Assembly (NCBI RefSeq): GCF_050436995.1
Contig: NC_134753.1
Location: 6,696,001-6,760,000 of the forward strand
DNA length: 64,000 nucleotides
Source of the DNA: Anticarsia gemmatalis
Taxonomy: Eukaryota; Arthropoda; Insecta; Lepidoptera; Erebidae
Direction of reading: 5' to 3'
Made by a program: the position numbers and the translations under genes. Under the pieces are notes generated by a model. It did no database searches. It was not told the DNA's origin and saw nothing but the letters and a program-made list of their open reading frames with translations. Positions 1 through 12,202 of this stretch are shown piece by piece (the stretch's first letter is position 1; every line of letters starts with the position of its first letter).

Positions 1-1633
1 GGATGAACGATGAAAGATTGTTCGCTCTCAAATCGGTGAATAGATTCCAGTTTATTTTTCAATTTGTCATTCGTATAACAGAGCCTATTGAACACATAAA
101 TATTAAAGGATTCTCTGACACAAATTTTCCCTGTCAGAGCCCAAGGCTCGGAGTTAATAAAAGAGTGGCCCTTTTGTGAATTACTTACATTATAATTAGC
201 TCCGAATAAAAAGGGAAGGGTTCTACGAAATACAAAGGGTAACTCTACAGTTAAATAATAACGACATTTATAAATATAATAATACATGTTTTGACATAAA
301 ATAATTTCACCTATAAAGTTTATTACGTTGTTCAACATGTAAAATCCATTTGGAACTCCGCTCTACTGCTGTTGTTTAAATTTAGAATACGTCTTAGAAA
401 GCACTTAATCTTTTGAGCTTACATTGGGTGAATTGTGCCAAAAGCGAGCTTTAAACACTCTGAAGATAGTACGCAGTACAGAGACAGTTAAATGCCAAAG
501 TATTTCAAAGTTGGACGTTGTCTCTATCGATAATGAGAACCTTTGAACGGTTCGCTTTAATTATACTCCCACGTACATTTCTGTAGCCATTCATTAAAAA
601 AATAGAATATGGAACGTTTCCCAACAGAGTTATTTCGAGCAGTTTGGGACTTTGGATAATACAGCTTTATGAAAACTAAGTAGGTCAAACGTAATGAAAA
701 TATTACGAGGTGAATATAAGCAAAGAATGTTCCGTACGTTAGTTGTGACTAACTAGACGCAATAACCACTTGAACTTTCGTGTATAACGCTCGTAAAATT
801 ATCACGAAGTTACGGGGAAACTTGAAAACAAGCTGTTAGTAAATTGATCCTAAACAGTAGGGAGTATTTAACAGTACATAGTTTTAAGAAATTAAATGGA
901 ACTGTTTTATTTACACGAAGAACCATTATTGGAAACTTGTTTTAGTTTATGGTGTTATTTTTTGTTTCGTGTAGTTAATGGTCGATGTCGTGTTATCGTA
1001 ACGAACGAAGTGGTCGCTCTACATTCGACTCTATAAGTGCATGATTTTAGGAGGCAATACACATTTAAGGTGTCCTGTAAAAGCTTAAAATTGCTTAGTT
1101 GAAAACACAAAGTGTTTTATATTAAAACATTTGCTATAATAATCTATAATACAAACAATCAACATCAGTTTGCAAATCAATTGCTAATTATAGTAATTCC
1201 AAAGGTGTGCTGTATATGACTGACCGTTAAACAGCTTTCTTTACTTTATTTATAAGTTATTTTTTAATCAGAATGTCACATTGGAAGAAAAATTACACAA
1301 TGAAAAAACACAAGACATAGTAAATAATCATGAAACAAAATAAAACAAACAATTTGTGGAACTTTTCCTTTATTTAACAGTAAATTCATGTTTGTATGCC
1401 CGCTTTTTGGTCAATAAACAATTCATCATAGTTGAAATGAGAGATAAATGTAAGAAATACTACCTCAAGTGTATTCGCTATGCAGAGGTCTCGGGTTAAT
1501 ATTTTCGGTAGGACCAGAAGGACTAAGAAATTTTCAATGAACTTGGAAGTTAGGGTCATTGACCACCTTGCCTCAAAGGACAGGTCGACGGTCACGCAAT
1601 TGGCCATTTGCCAGCGACCGTATTGACAAGAAT

Positions 1634-2125
1634 GTATATGTTACTGTAAAAGCCCGAACGATGGTAAATCCTAAGATTTTCCGGTATAACCTAAGATTTA
1701 CCAACTCGCAATGGTAAAAGTCCGAACAATTCTTTTAATTCGAACTTTTACCTATACTCACTTGATGATATCGAGATGTCGCCGGAGCCCCGCTTCGCGG
1801 GGCTCCTCCTTCTGGGTGGTTAAAAAAAAATAACCACGAAGGCTAAGGTGGGAGCTTCGCTTCGCTCGCTCCCACCTTAGCCTTCTAACCTAACCTACCC
1901 ATGTCGCTTTGCCCAAAACTCCTTCTTTATAATTATGTCACAGTATATAATTATACCGTGAAATAGTTATAAACATAGTTATGAAGGAGGATTTTTTTAT
2001 ATATCGTAACATAGTTTTTAAACTCTGGCTTGTTCGGACTTTTACCGTTGAGAGTTGGTAAATCTTAGGTTTTACCGGAAAATCTTAGGATTTACCACAG
2101 GTCGGGCTTTTACAGTAACATATAC
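1634..2125. mobile_element. Snapback MITE with 96-bp terminal inverted repeats
   Basis: The arms 1634-1729 and 2030-2125 are inverted copies, each 96 bp, differing at about seven positions. Each arm is itself nearly palindromic around GGTAAATC...GATTTACC. The interior holds two further strong hairpins: GGAGCCCCGC with CTTCGC-type turns (about 1783-1806) and a 20-bp stem at about 1839-1884 whose arms read GAAGGCTAAGGTGGGAGC and its complement. A third, GGTTA...TAACC around an A-run, lies between them. There is no coding capacity, so it would be a non-autonomous DNA transposon. I could not identify a clear target-site duplication, so the superfamily is open. Confidence 0.85.
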
Positions 2126-5050
2126 GTAGGTACATATTAGGAAGATCAAATCAGCATCACCGTAGTCAACTCCCGCGCAATTTTCGAACTAGGTACCTAC
2201 TTTGAGGTAGGTGAACTTGATTTGCTTATATAACTTATTATAATATGTAACTACTAACTACATACATACATTATTGATCTATTAAATACAAGTACAGAGA
2301 ATTACCATGCCCATGCATTTACGCAAGTTATACATACATAATATTATTATATTGTTGTTTACAGCGACAACGTTGATTATATAGATTTCTTGTTGATACT
2401 TTTAAATTATAATAAAAATAAAGTCTGGATCATGAACAAGTGCGCAATAAATTCAGATATTCTCATTAATATTCAATTAATTAAACATTTATTTTACATA
2501 AATTACTCTGACCTATCGCAAGGATGATCGTCTGAGCGAGTAAAAAATGTTATTATAAATCCTTTTGAATGTGTTTAACGAATATAATTAGATTCATCAT
2601 CTCATACAATTAAGAAGTTAGTACCTGATGGTGCTGAAATTTCGACCTTGAATACAACAGGGATAGTCACAATATATTCGTGACTGAATTATTAAACTAT
2701 TGCTATCGTTATTATTACTAAATGTGCTTTGTATTTAATTATTCTTATACCCTTGCCCTGATACTTTGTGATCATGGTAAAATATAAGGGTGAGTTAATC
2801 CTTTATTGAAAGAATACGCAAAACATTCGATGTAGCTGTAATGGCGACGAAAAGAAAAAATAAACATTAGTCAGTCCGCAGAAAAATAGCCTCCAATGAT
2901 GATGTCACTTATTTTCATTGCCAAATGAAACAATTTAGAACGATGTACTCAATTAACACTATGAGATAAAATAACAAACGCCTTAATACCCAACACGTGT
3001 ATTTCAAATAAGTATATATATACTACATATGTAGCACTTAATAGTGGTTAAACGTAACATATGTGTATTACATGATTATTCTAATAACTATTACGTAGAC
3101 AGGTACCTTTGATATTTCCCTATAGAAAGTCGTTAATAAAATACTAGGTTTAGTTTAGATAGCAAAGTATATTTTATAAATTTTTAGTTTGCACTGGCTG
3201 ACTTCACTAATCAATCACAGACTACAATCTATGGTGCTGTATACCGACAACTACAGCTATCTAAAAACCTCCCCCTTTATATAAAAGAACCATCCTGAAC
3301 AAAAGCATACTCGAAGTTTTTTTAAGCTTCGAAATGTATAAATAAAACCGGTTTCAACTATTATTTTAAAGATATTCTCACAAATGTATGGAATGAACTT
3401 GTAAGTGGCTCCTACCAGTAAACGTGAACTTTCGCCACAAATAAGAAAGTAATAAAAACAACTTGTTCCGTGTGAAATTTCTCGGGATACAAAGCAGTCT
3501 ATATGTTAATCCAGACTAAGCTACATCCACTACAAATTTCATGAAAATAAACAAACATTCAAACACTTCTTTATTTATTATATTACTGTTGAAGATTCTT
3601 AGAATAAAATAATGAATTCAGAATCGAATGTTTGTCTTGAGTAAGCTAATTGCAGATTTGATGGTCATTAAGTAAACAATTTCAAATGCCAGCATTTTCT
3701 CTTAACGAATTCGGAGAAAGAAGGACTGTTCCTTTTTAAATTGATGCTTTATTTTGCCTTTTTTGTTACTGGCCGTAAGGAGAGGATGGAACTGGTTAAA
3801 TATAATAAATAATTAAATATAATAGTGAAAGAAACAAATTAAAACAAATAAACGTTTCGAAAACTGCTTCAATTCTTAAATAACTCATTCATAATATTGT
3901 GTTAGCTCGCTGTGGAAAGCGTACGTATCGTTTCCCCACCTCGTTGAGATAGCCTGAAATAAACGGGATGGATAATTAAAGAAAAACGAGTGGCTGGTCA
4001 TTCCCCACTTGCTGGCTGGAGTTGTCGGCCATAATTACTTAATTCCTATTAGCACTCAATAAGCGCAGAGCTCGCCTCTCCTACTAATTATTTAATTAGA
4101 AAAATTGTGTGAGGTGCACGATACTCTCTTTAATATTGTTATATAGTTTCATTTATTGTATTACAGATGCTCTTGGTATTCTTTCCGATGAGATTTTCTT
4201 TGTTTTCTTATATATATTTTAAGAATCTTGATAATTTTGAAGTTCAATTTCATTCTGATCGTGTTGGATTTTTCACAACAGATGATTTTAACTAAGGTTG
4301 TAAAAAGATTATCGATTTATTTGATCACGAAATTTTATAGTAATGATTTTCATTAGTAGCCCGTACTTTCCACGTGCTACATCGTTAATACGTGAGTGTT
4401 TTTCATACATCTTAAGGTACAACAGGCATGATATTCTGTGTATATAAATTTGATAACAAATCCAATGTTATAACTTGTCAAGGTTATTCATGAATGAACA
4501 GTTGAAACTCTACAACCAACATGTCATTCTACCCCTTCATACAAACAACACAGGCACATTTATATGTATATTATTATGGTAATAGCACATTGAAAGGTAA
4601 ACAAATAAATGCTATAGTCACTTAAGAACATGAACAGATCATTCTGAACTAATTTTCTTTGCACCTAATTGTATTATCAGTTTCCGAAATCATAGATAAA
4701 AAAAGTCCGTTTTAAGAGTACATGTAAGTATACACAGTTATAAGTGTTAAACAAAACAGACAATGTAGCCCACCTAACACAGTGCCCCAAAAAACGACTT
4801 CGCGATTAAAGTCGGCGCAATTCGTGAAGTAATTATACCACCTCATTTTCACCATGCTATTTCCGTCTAGTTGCCTGAATAACTAATTAATAATGCCGGT
4901 CACGGCATAGCAATAGTAAAAATCATATGAACTAGAAATGTCAATTTGGTACCTATTGTGTTAGAACGATAGTATATTAAGTCGAAGGAAAACCGATTTA
5001 AGAAGACTGATCAAGATAAAAGGTGTTTAGAATATGAATATTGGACCTGT

Positions 5051-5585
5051 AGCGCGATTTTATACAATCAGTACCATCGAGTATCGAAATTTTGACATTT
5101 AGAATATACTGCCAAAATAGTTTCTACGATGGCGACGCCCGTCAGAGGCGCTGAACAGTGCCTCGATTCTCTACTACTATCGACTACCGACAACCGAACT
5201 GTCACCGAGAAATTTTGTATGAAAATCTAATCAGCGCCTCTGACGGGTGTCGTAGGAAACATTTTGGCAGTACATTCTAAATGTCAAAATTCGATAGGTA
5301 GCCGGTTGTCGGTAGTCGATAGTGGTAGAGAATCGAGGTACAGTGCCTCGATTTTCTACTACTATCGACTACCGACAACCGAACTGTCATCGAGAAATTT
5401 TGTATGAAAATCTGATCAGCGCCTCTGACGGGTGTCGCAGGAAACGTTTTGGCAATACATTCTAAATGTCAAAAATTCGATAGCTAGCCGGTTGTCGGTA
5501 GTCGATAGTGGTAGAGAATCGAGGTGATTTTCATACAAAATCTCTTGATGACAGGTCGGTAGTCGACAGTAGCAGAGAATTGAGC
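5051..5585. mobile_element. Nested palindromic repeat locus (tandem foldback units)
   Basis: Two direct copies, 185 bp apart, each have 36-bp inverted ends: 5161-5196 with 5303-5338, and 5346-5381 with 5489-5524, reading CCTCGATTCTCTACTACTAT onward. Between the arms are a TTTTGTATGAAAATC block and GCGCCTCTGACGGGTGTCG. Upstream, 5051-5155 carries part of the same sequence in reverse orientation (CGACGCCCGTCAGAGGCGC). Downstream, 5525-5585 carries the reversed left half. The locus therefore alternates orientation. Related single copies lie near 26.4, 56.1 and 56.9 kb. Confidence 0.8.
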
Positions 5586-6764
5586 TACTAATTACTCGTT
5601 GGTGATGAGAAATCAAAATTTACATAGATTTAGAAGGCAGTTAGAAAAAGATTTGTAACACCAATATAAAAGAGAATATTAGGTTGCTTAGCAACGATTG
5701 TTTTCTGATTGAAGTTTTAAAGTCTTCAAGATATCTCAACTGTAGTGGGAGACTTTTCAGCTTTTTTATCGCATAGAATTGGAAAGTAATTTGTAATACA
5801 AAATCTAAGCTATTAAATCCATAGTTTACTATTAGAATTTGCAGCGGTGAAACACAATGTTTGCGAGCGACGCATCATTTTAGTCCAATTAGAACCTCAT
5901 TAGTAAACGAAACTATGATTATTAGTTAATTTCTCGCTCAAATCTCTCGCTGAACTTAATATAGCTGACTATAAATATAACGCACTTCAACAATCTAAAT
6001 CTTTGCTAATTATGCTAATATCTATTCTGACTTACCAACAAACGTCGTGTAAGTTCAATTACAGTACAATTATTTTTACAGTGTTTTATCTTTTTCACTC
6101 ATATACAGTTTCAAAATTGATTAAAAGTGACAAAACACTGTGTAACTAATTAGAGTACACACGAAATTTATAAGTAAGATATAGCTCAAGTGAAGTCCTG
6201 TAACACAAGTCAGTCACAACTAATCATATTTTAGAATTAACAACATTTTATCTCTAGCACATGTCATATGCATAATATTTCCGATTACTAACAATTAAAA
6301 TTTATCTAGCTCTCTTATAGCCCTTTTGTATAATAATTATAACATTATACTATGTAACATTAGATTAAATTTGATTTCAATTAATAAATGTATTAATATG
6401 TATAGCTTAAGTCAAATAAAATAGAGCTGTAAGTACAGTGTTAGCGAACATCGGATCGGACATACGCCGATTTAAATTCTACTTTAAAGTCTATCGGACG
6501 ACATACGTGACTGGCCGGGTGCCACGCGGCGAAATTTTTCATACAAATATTTAGATAACACTCAATGTTGATATTCTGAAAATAAAGTAATCCGATTTAA
6601 AACAAATGCTAGGCTCAATGTGAAACGACAATAGAACAATCGAACTAATGGTTTTGTAGTATTGTTTGTAATACTGTCCTATATTATTAGGTATGTCTTT
6701 TTCTGAAATACATTAAATAAACTAGTATTTAAATGGAGTCATTTTAGAAGTATTATTCATTTTT

Positions 6765-6939
6765 AGACACTGCTGGACAAGGTTTCCCGAACGAGAGAAG
6801 CGTTATTAAGCCTGGAGTCCACCATGCTGATCATGTGTGGGTTGGAGACTGCATGCTCTCAAGACATGTGTTAAAGAACTTTTTAGGCATGCAAGATTTT
6901 TTCACGATATTTTCCTTCACCATTAGAGCAAATGATAAC
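6765..6939 (+). repeat. Lepidopteran interspersed repeat fragment (LINE/SINE-type)
   Basis: Reads ACTGCTGGACAAGGTTTCCC, then GCCTGGAGTCCACCATGCTG, GTGGGTTGG, and CACGATATTTTCCTTCACC. This block order is familiar from a dispersed repeat common in moth and butterfly DNA. The copy is diverged and carries no usable open frame. The family name would need a repeat-library search. Confidence 0.6.
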
Positions 6940-9209
6940 TAGCTACTACTATTATTTTTGTAATGTCATGATCTATTCCATAAAAATATACAATATGAAT
7001 AAGAACTCTCGGAAACTTATTCAGTTATTATTTCGCGAGATGAACTAAACTCCCCGTTATGGCTAATTATAATATCTGAGGCGAGATCTCGTTAACGTTT
7101 CCAGTGATTCCACGTAATAGAAGTATACGACAAAGAATTCACCACATCTGGAAGCGATTACTCTCATTAAAAATGCCACAACATAATTATCGGCTCAATG
7201 CTCCTTCAGAATTTTATACTTATTTATATGAATATTGGTCATAAAAAACTTATATTTAAACTTTACATTCTACAAGAAATGCATATTTTTTACTTTCGCA
7301 CCATAATTGGCCAATAGGTCTCATTTCGAAAATATAGTTTCGTATTCGATACTAGCTTCGATTTTTTTGCAACTGCGCGGCTACTATAAAAAGATGTACC
7401 CACAGCTGTCGCTGCGAAAAAATATTTTTACATGGAAAAATGAAACCATTTTCGATCGTAAAAAGTTCGATCTATATTTTATTTATACTTTTAACGTTTT
7501 AAAGAATTGCCTCGTTATTTTACAGGAACCCTTCTAAAGTAACACACGCTGATTGGCCTAAAAGTAATTTTCTGTTTAAGTTTATTGTTTTCTTTTACAA
7601 AATGCACCACCATTATTCACCAGTGGCTTAGTGATATATAAGACGTTGAATTTTCGTGTGCAAATGTTGTGATGATTTCCCCTGAGTGCATGCGTCTACT
7701 CCAAGCCAACGAATCAGATATCTTGACTAAACATCGCGAAACATGTGAGGTAATAACACTTTCGAAATACATCATTAACAACAGAAAATAATGCATATGT
7801 TATAAAAACAACAATGACATGAAGTGTAAATATAACAAAAATATTTACAAAAATAAAATTATATTTAAATGGTGTGTGTCAACACGGAAGCTAGCAACAA
7901 GTACCAAGCACGAACGCACGTTTATGTTGAACACAGGAATTAAAATAACATTTTAAGCAAATCCATTTTTTCATAATACAAATTTATTGTAACCAGAGCC
8001 AAAATACAGTAAAAATCATTTACAACTTCTCTAACAAGCTTTTTGAACAACCGAAATTTGGCAGTGTCCTCTTAATGTTGTTCTAGAAAGAGTAACACTA
8101 AAACTGAATAATATACGATAAAATCCTCCGTCGCTTCTAGCTTCTACAAAAGTAATTTAGTATCCAAAGGCTCGCAGCTTATGCAAATGGTAATCACACA
8201 GCGAAAAATTAAACAGTCTAGTCAACGTCGCACTCCATGTGACAACTCACAGTGACAACTTCATTATATCACTGCTTTCATTAGTATGGTAATTACTAAG
8301 TTTTTGCATTTACATTTATGTATGAATGTCTTTGGAAGCAATGCTCTGAAAGATCGACGTTAGGATTTAGCTTAAATGTGCTCCGAGAATGCACATTCTT
8401 CTACCAAAGATTAACCACCTTATGCATAAAAAAGATTTTAATAAAGACTTGCAAAATGTTTTGTTTCTGTCACTCGCTTATAAAATAAAAGAGATACAAC
8501 ATATTTTAGTAGTAAACTTAAACGGGTTTATACCTCGTTTATGAATAAGAAGGTAGTTCAAAAACGTTACTGTATAAGTGATTAGTGCGAGTAGATTCTT
8601 CCCACCGACTATCAATCAAATTGATACTACCTTGTCACAAAGTCTTCGCTACGCTAATCGACTAGTGACTTTTTATATCACACGATAGTTCGGGGAGTGT
8701 TATGAACTCACGAACGATGACTTATTGTTAATTGCTTCTAGAGTCAAAATTGTTGAATACGTTACTTTTACATATAGTATTTAAAAACAGGAAGTTAGGG
8801 CAAACATTAAGTCTTGTGTTATTTAAGTAGGTATATTATTAAAGTCTGATTTAGCTAAAACACATTTACCTACGTTACAATCTTATCATCAAATACGTAA
8901 TTTTCTTGGTTTTATGACATTATATCCTAAAACCCAAAATTCTTGACACACTCATTTCAAATTATTACATATTACAACATTTCAACCGAAACTAATTATT
9001 TCTAATTTTATATCTGCCTTGGGCGGGATACGAGTACATGACCTCATAAAAATTAACGGTCCAAGTAGCGTTCGATATCACTTGATATGCTAAATAGGCT
9101 ATACGTGATAATTTAACTAATTAATAAACTGAAATACATAATATTAAACACCATTCAATATTACTTTCCAGTTTTCAGTCTTTAATTCGAATGTAACATT
9201 GTGAGTAAG

Positions 9210-9330
9210 GTTTTTTAGCCATTAGGACTGCATCGCATCGGCGTAAACGGTAATGTATACTGTTCATCAAGATGTTTCGGGTTCGATTCTCTGGGCGGGT
9301 GAAGTACTATTGGTCGTTTATAATTTGTCT
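9210..9330 (+). repeat. tRNA-derived SINE head
   Basis: Contains an A-box-like TTAGCCATTAGGA (9215-9227) and a clear B-box GGGTTCGATTCTC (9279-9291), about 60 bp apart, as in a tRNA-type polymerase III promoter. GGGCGGGTGAAGTA follows, as in SINE junctions. No cloverleaf can be folded convincingly, so it is not called a tRNA gene. The 3' limit is uncertain. Confidence 0.45.
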
Positions 9331-11110
9331 AAGAATAATTATATTATTAGTTAGTAGTAGTAAGTGGTTTATTTCATACAACTAGGATATAACAAACGTA
9401 ATGTCATTTGTGAATGAAAATTATAATATGACAGCCACCACATATTAATAACAATGGTTTTGTTAAAGCTATTGTTTGTCGAATCTTGGAACATAGCAAA
9501 TTGGAATATGATTTTGAATTTCTAGGAGTTAATCTATGTAGGCAAATGAAACGAGAGATTTCAAACAGTACATGGAATTTGAAACAAAAACATGATTTCG
9601 TTGTATAAATGCACCTCTGGGTATTTTTCGGGAAGTAATCGATAAATGCATGTGATTTTCGGAAACCGGCTGATTGTGCGAAGATATATAATAGCAAACA
9701 CGGAATTAAGAACTCATACATACATAATATCATGCCTTTTCCCACGACTTTTGGTACTATCCCTACGAACCTCTGCCTCATTCACATTTATACATCTCGT
9801 CAAAAGAAATCAATAATTTAAATAAACAATTGAGTTACTATCTAGTAGGACCTAGCTCGGTTATATTTTGATTTGGATATAAAATCGACAAGTGAATATT
9901 TAAAATGGTTAAAAAAAGTATTATTATTATTCGCCCCTAGCTGTATTACGATATCCTATAAAATACACGTTGCAGGATCACAATACATTGCATAGGGGTG
10001 AATGACAACAAAAGGTTCCCATATTGATTCAGCCGATCGTTAATACGTGTAAGCAAATACTTTATCACTGTTTTAAACAAACCTTCCTCTGGTTGAGGAT
10101 TTGATTTTGATATTGTTATACAACTGGGAGATAGAATACGACACACACCTATTATAACAATCGAGGAAATTTTGAAACTACGTTATGACTCGCTAATGAC
10201 ACATTATATCAAAATATGGATCAAGTAGAGCATTAATGACCTGTTTCCTAACATTGTATTCTATTGTTTTCTTCGTAGTCTTCACTCATTAATTGTATAG
10301 CTTCAGCTTTTAATATAACTAGAACTTGAAGCTGTTCCATAGTGCATAGCTGTGAACCATAGTGTCAACATTCAAAACAACGTTACAACACTAAAATTAC
10401 ACCCAACTACGCAATACGCACAAATCACGAAGGAGCCTTCAGGCCTGTTGCCGAGAGTTACAGCGAGTGTGATATTGCACACCAGTCAACACCAACGGCG
10501 TCTGCGCCAGCGTGGCACTGGCACTGACGTAACAAATGATCTACTAATAGTATGGAGATGAGAGGCGAACGATACGCTCTCAACATTTGCATTTCGTTTG
10601 CAAAGCTATTCCACTCTATTCCTATTCCAACAATTTCTTTATCAACTAACTCGACTGGAGAAACAACGAGTCGACGAATGTCCTTCGCGTTTCCCCTCTT
10701 TATTTCATTTTGGGCTATTATGAGCGGTCTGCGCGCCGAAATAGAAACCGCAAAAGGTTATGTTGCTCTGTCATGATAACCACAGTGAGCAATCGGTGTC
10801 AGAATTATAAAGCGGGTTCCCAATTAGCTAAACAAAGGAAGCGACGGGTAGTGGAATTAAATATAGCGGAAATAGAGAATTAGCGGGATTAATACGACAC
10901 ACCAAGTTGATTATATTTACTGATATTTTCAGAGTAATCCACAATGAGTTTAGAATTAATGTTTCGATTCAAAATGATGAGCGTTGCATGCATATTCACT
11001 TAATCATTCGAATGGAACGTGGTTATTAATATTGATTAACATTTTCATGCATACTTAACTAAATTAAATGTTTTTTTAAAAGACTGCTCCCGTTGCTTTA
11101 TATTAATTTT

Positions 11111-11386
11111 ATCTATACTATATAATATTATAAAGCTGAAGAGTTTGTTTGTTTGATTGTTTGTTTGTTTGTTTGTTTGAACGCGCTAATCTCAGGAACT
11201 ACTGGTCCGATTTGAAAAATTCTTTCACTGTTAGATAGCCTATTTATCGAGGAAGGCTATAGGCTATATATCCTCACGCTACGACCATTGGGAGGGAAGT
11301 AGTAACGAAAAATGTTACAAAAACGGGGAAAATGATGACCCATTCTCTCTTATGTGACGCAAGCGAAGTTGCGCGGGTCAGCTAGT
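11111..11386 (-). repeat. RTE-like non-LTR 3'-end fragment
   Basis: On the minus strand it begins CTAGCTGACCCGCGCAACTT and ends in TATAATATTATATAGTATAG. It matches the other two copies at 29.6 and 55.1 kb, with shared internal blocks such as TATAGCCTTCCTCGATAAAT. A TTTG microsatellite (plus strand 11143-11179) lies inside. It is non-coding. Confidence 0.65.
11143..11179. repeat. TTTG microsatellite
   Basis: About nine TTTG units with one interruption (GATT), embedded in the RTE-like fragment. Confidence 0.8.
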
Positions 11387-11960
11387 TTAAAGATAAAAAT
11401 AAAAATTCTTAAAGTTTCCTCAAGCCATATAAGGGTCATAATTTTTTGTCATTTTGAAATGTAAAAAAGTAATTCGTGCAATGATGAGTCACGTTGCCGA
11501 GCAATCATTATTACATGAAGATTTAACTATACTTACCTACCCACCTGTTACGTAAAAAATGCTGCAACTCCATGTAGAATATTAATTAATTTATTAATTA
11601 CAACAATTACTTTTTTTCGCATTCACAGCGAATATAAGCTCTATCCGAGACCATTATTTCAAACAAAATCGCTAATGTATTAGAAATGTTATAATCTATT
11701 TTACGAATGAATTACGGATTATGCATCGAAATTCAGTATCACCATTCAATTGAACAGCACACAAATTACATTGTGTTCTATATTCCACCAGATTTCCATT
11801 TATAATGCAAATCATTATTACGTGTTCATATTTGTTCATAAAACGAACATTCAGAATTAACGCTAAGTGTATTAGAGACATCATTCAACGTATTTGAGTA
11901 TCCGGTGCATTGAAATTATTTCATAGTACTGTTTATGAATTACTCAGTTCCCTCGAGATT

Positions 11961-12010
11961 ATTAAATTAAATTAAATCATTTATTTCAGGCAAATCACCC
12001 ATATTTTTGT
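11961..12010. repeat. Possible interspersed repeat end
   Basis: Repeated AAATT units precede AAATCATTTATTTCAGGCAA, a stretch similar to the AAATCATTTATT block at 53.6 kb and to a common lepidopteran repeat terminus. Short and weak. Confidence 0.3.
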
Positions 12011-12060
12011 TTACATAACATAAAAAGAATACATGGATATACATAACTATTAAGGGGCTA

Positions 12061-12202
12061 TCAGTTGACAACAGTAACTATTTGAAACCGACTATGCTGT
12101 ACATTGCTTTCTCACTTAGATTAGAATGATTAATATGTTACGTCAGAGGAGCAATGTACTGAGTAGTGACCATCAATTTGACGTACACTAGTTGTCAACT
12201 GA
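12061..12202. mobile_element. Small 142-bp terminal-inverted-repeat element
   Basis: TCAGTTGACAAC at 12061-12072 is exactly inverted at 12191-12202. A second perfect 10-bp inverted pair, GTACATTGCT (12099-12108) and AGCAATGTAC (12150-12159), sits symmetrically inside. This nested symmetry suggests a tiny MITE. No target duplication is evident. Confidence 0.45.

Noticed and set aside
9404..9781. 125-codon minus-strand open frame, with a roughly 60-codon plus-strand frame over the same bases
   Set aside because: Neither strand shows a family motif or splice context; the composition is that of AT-rich non-coding DNA.
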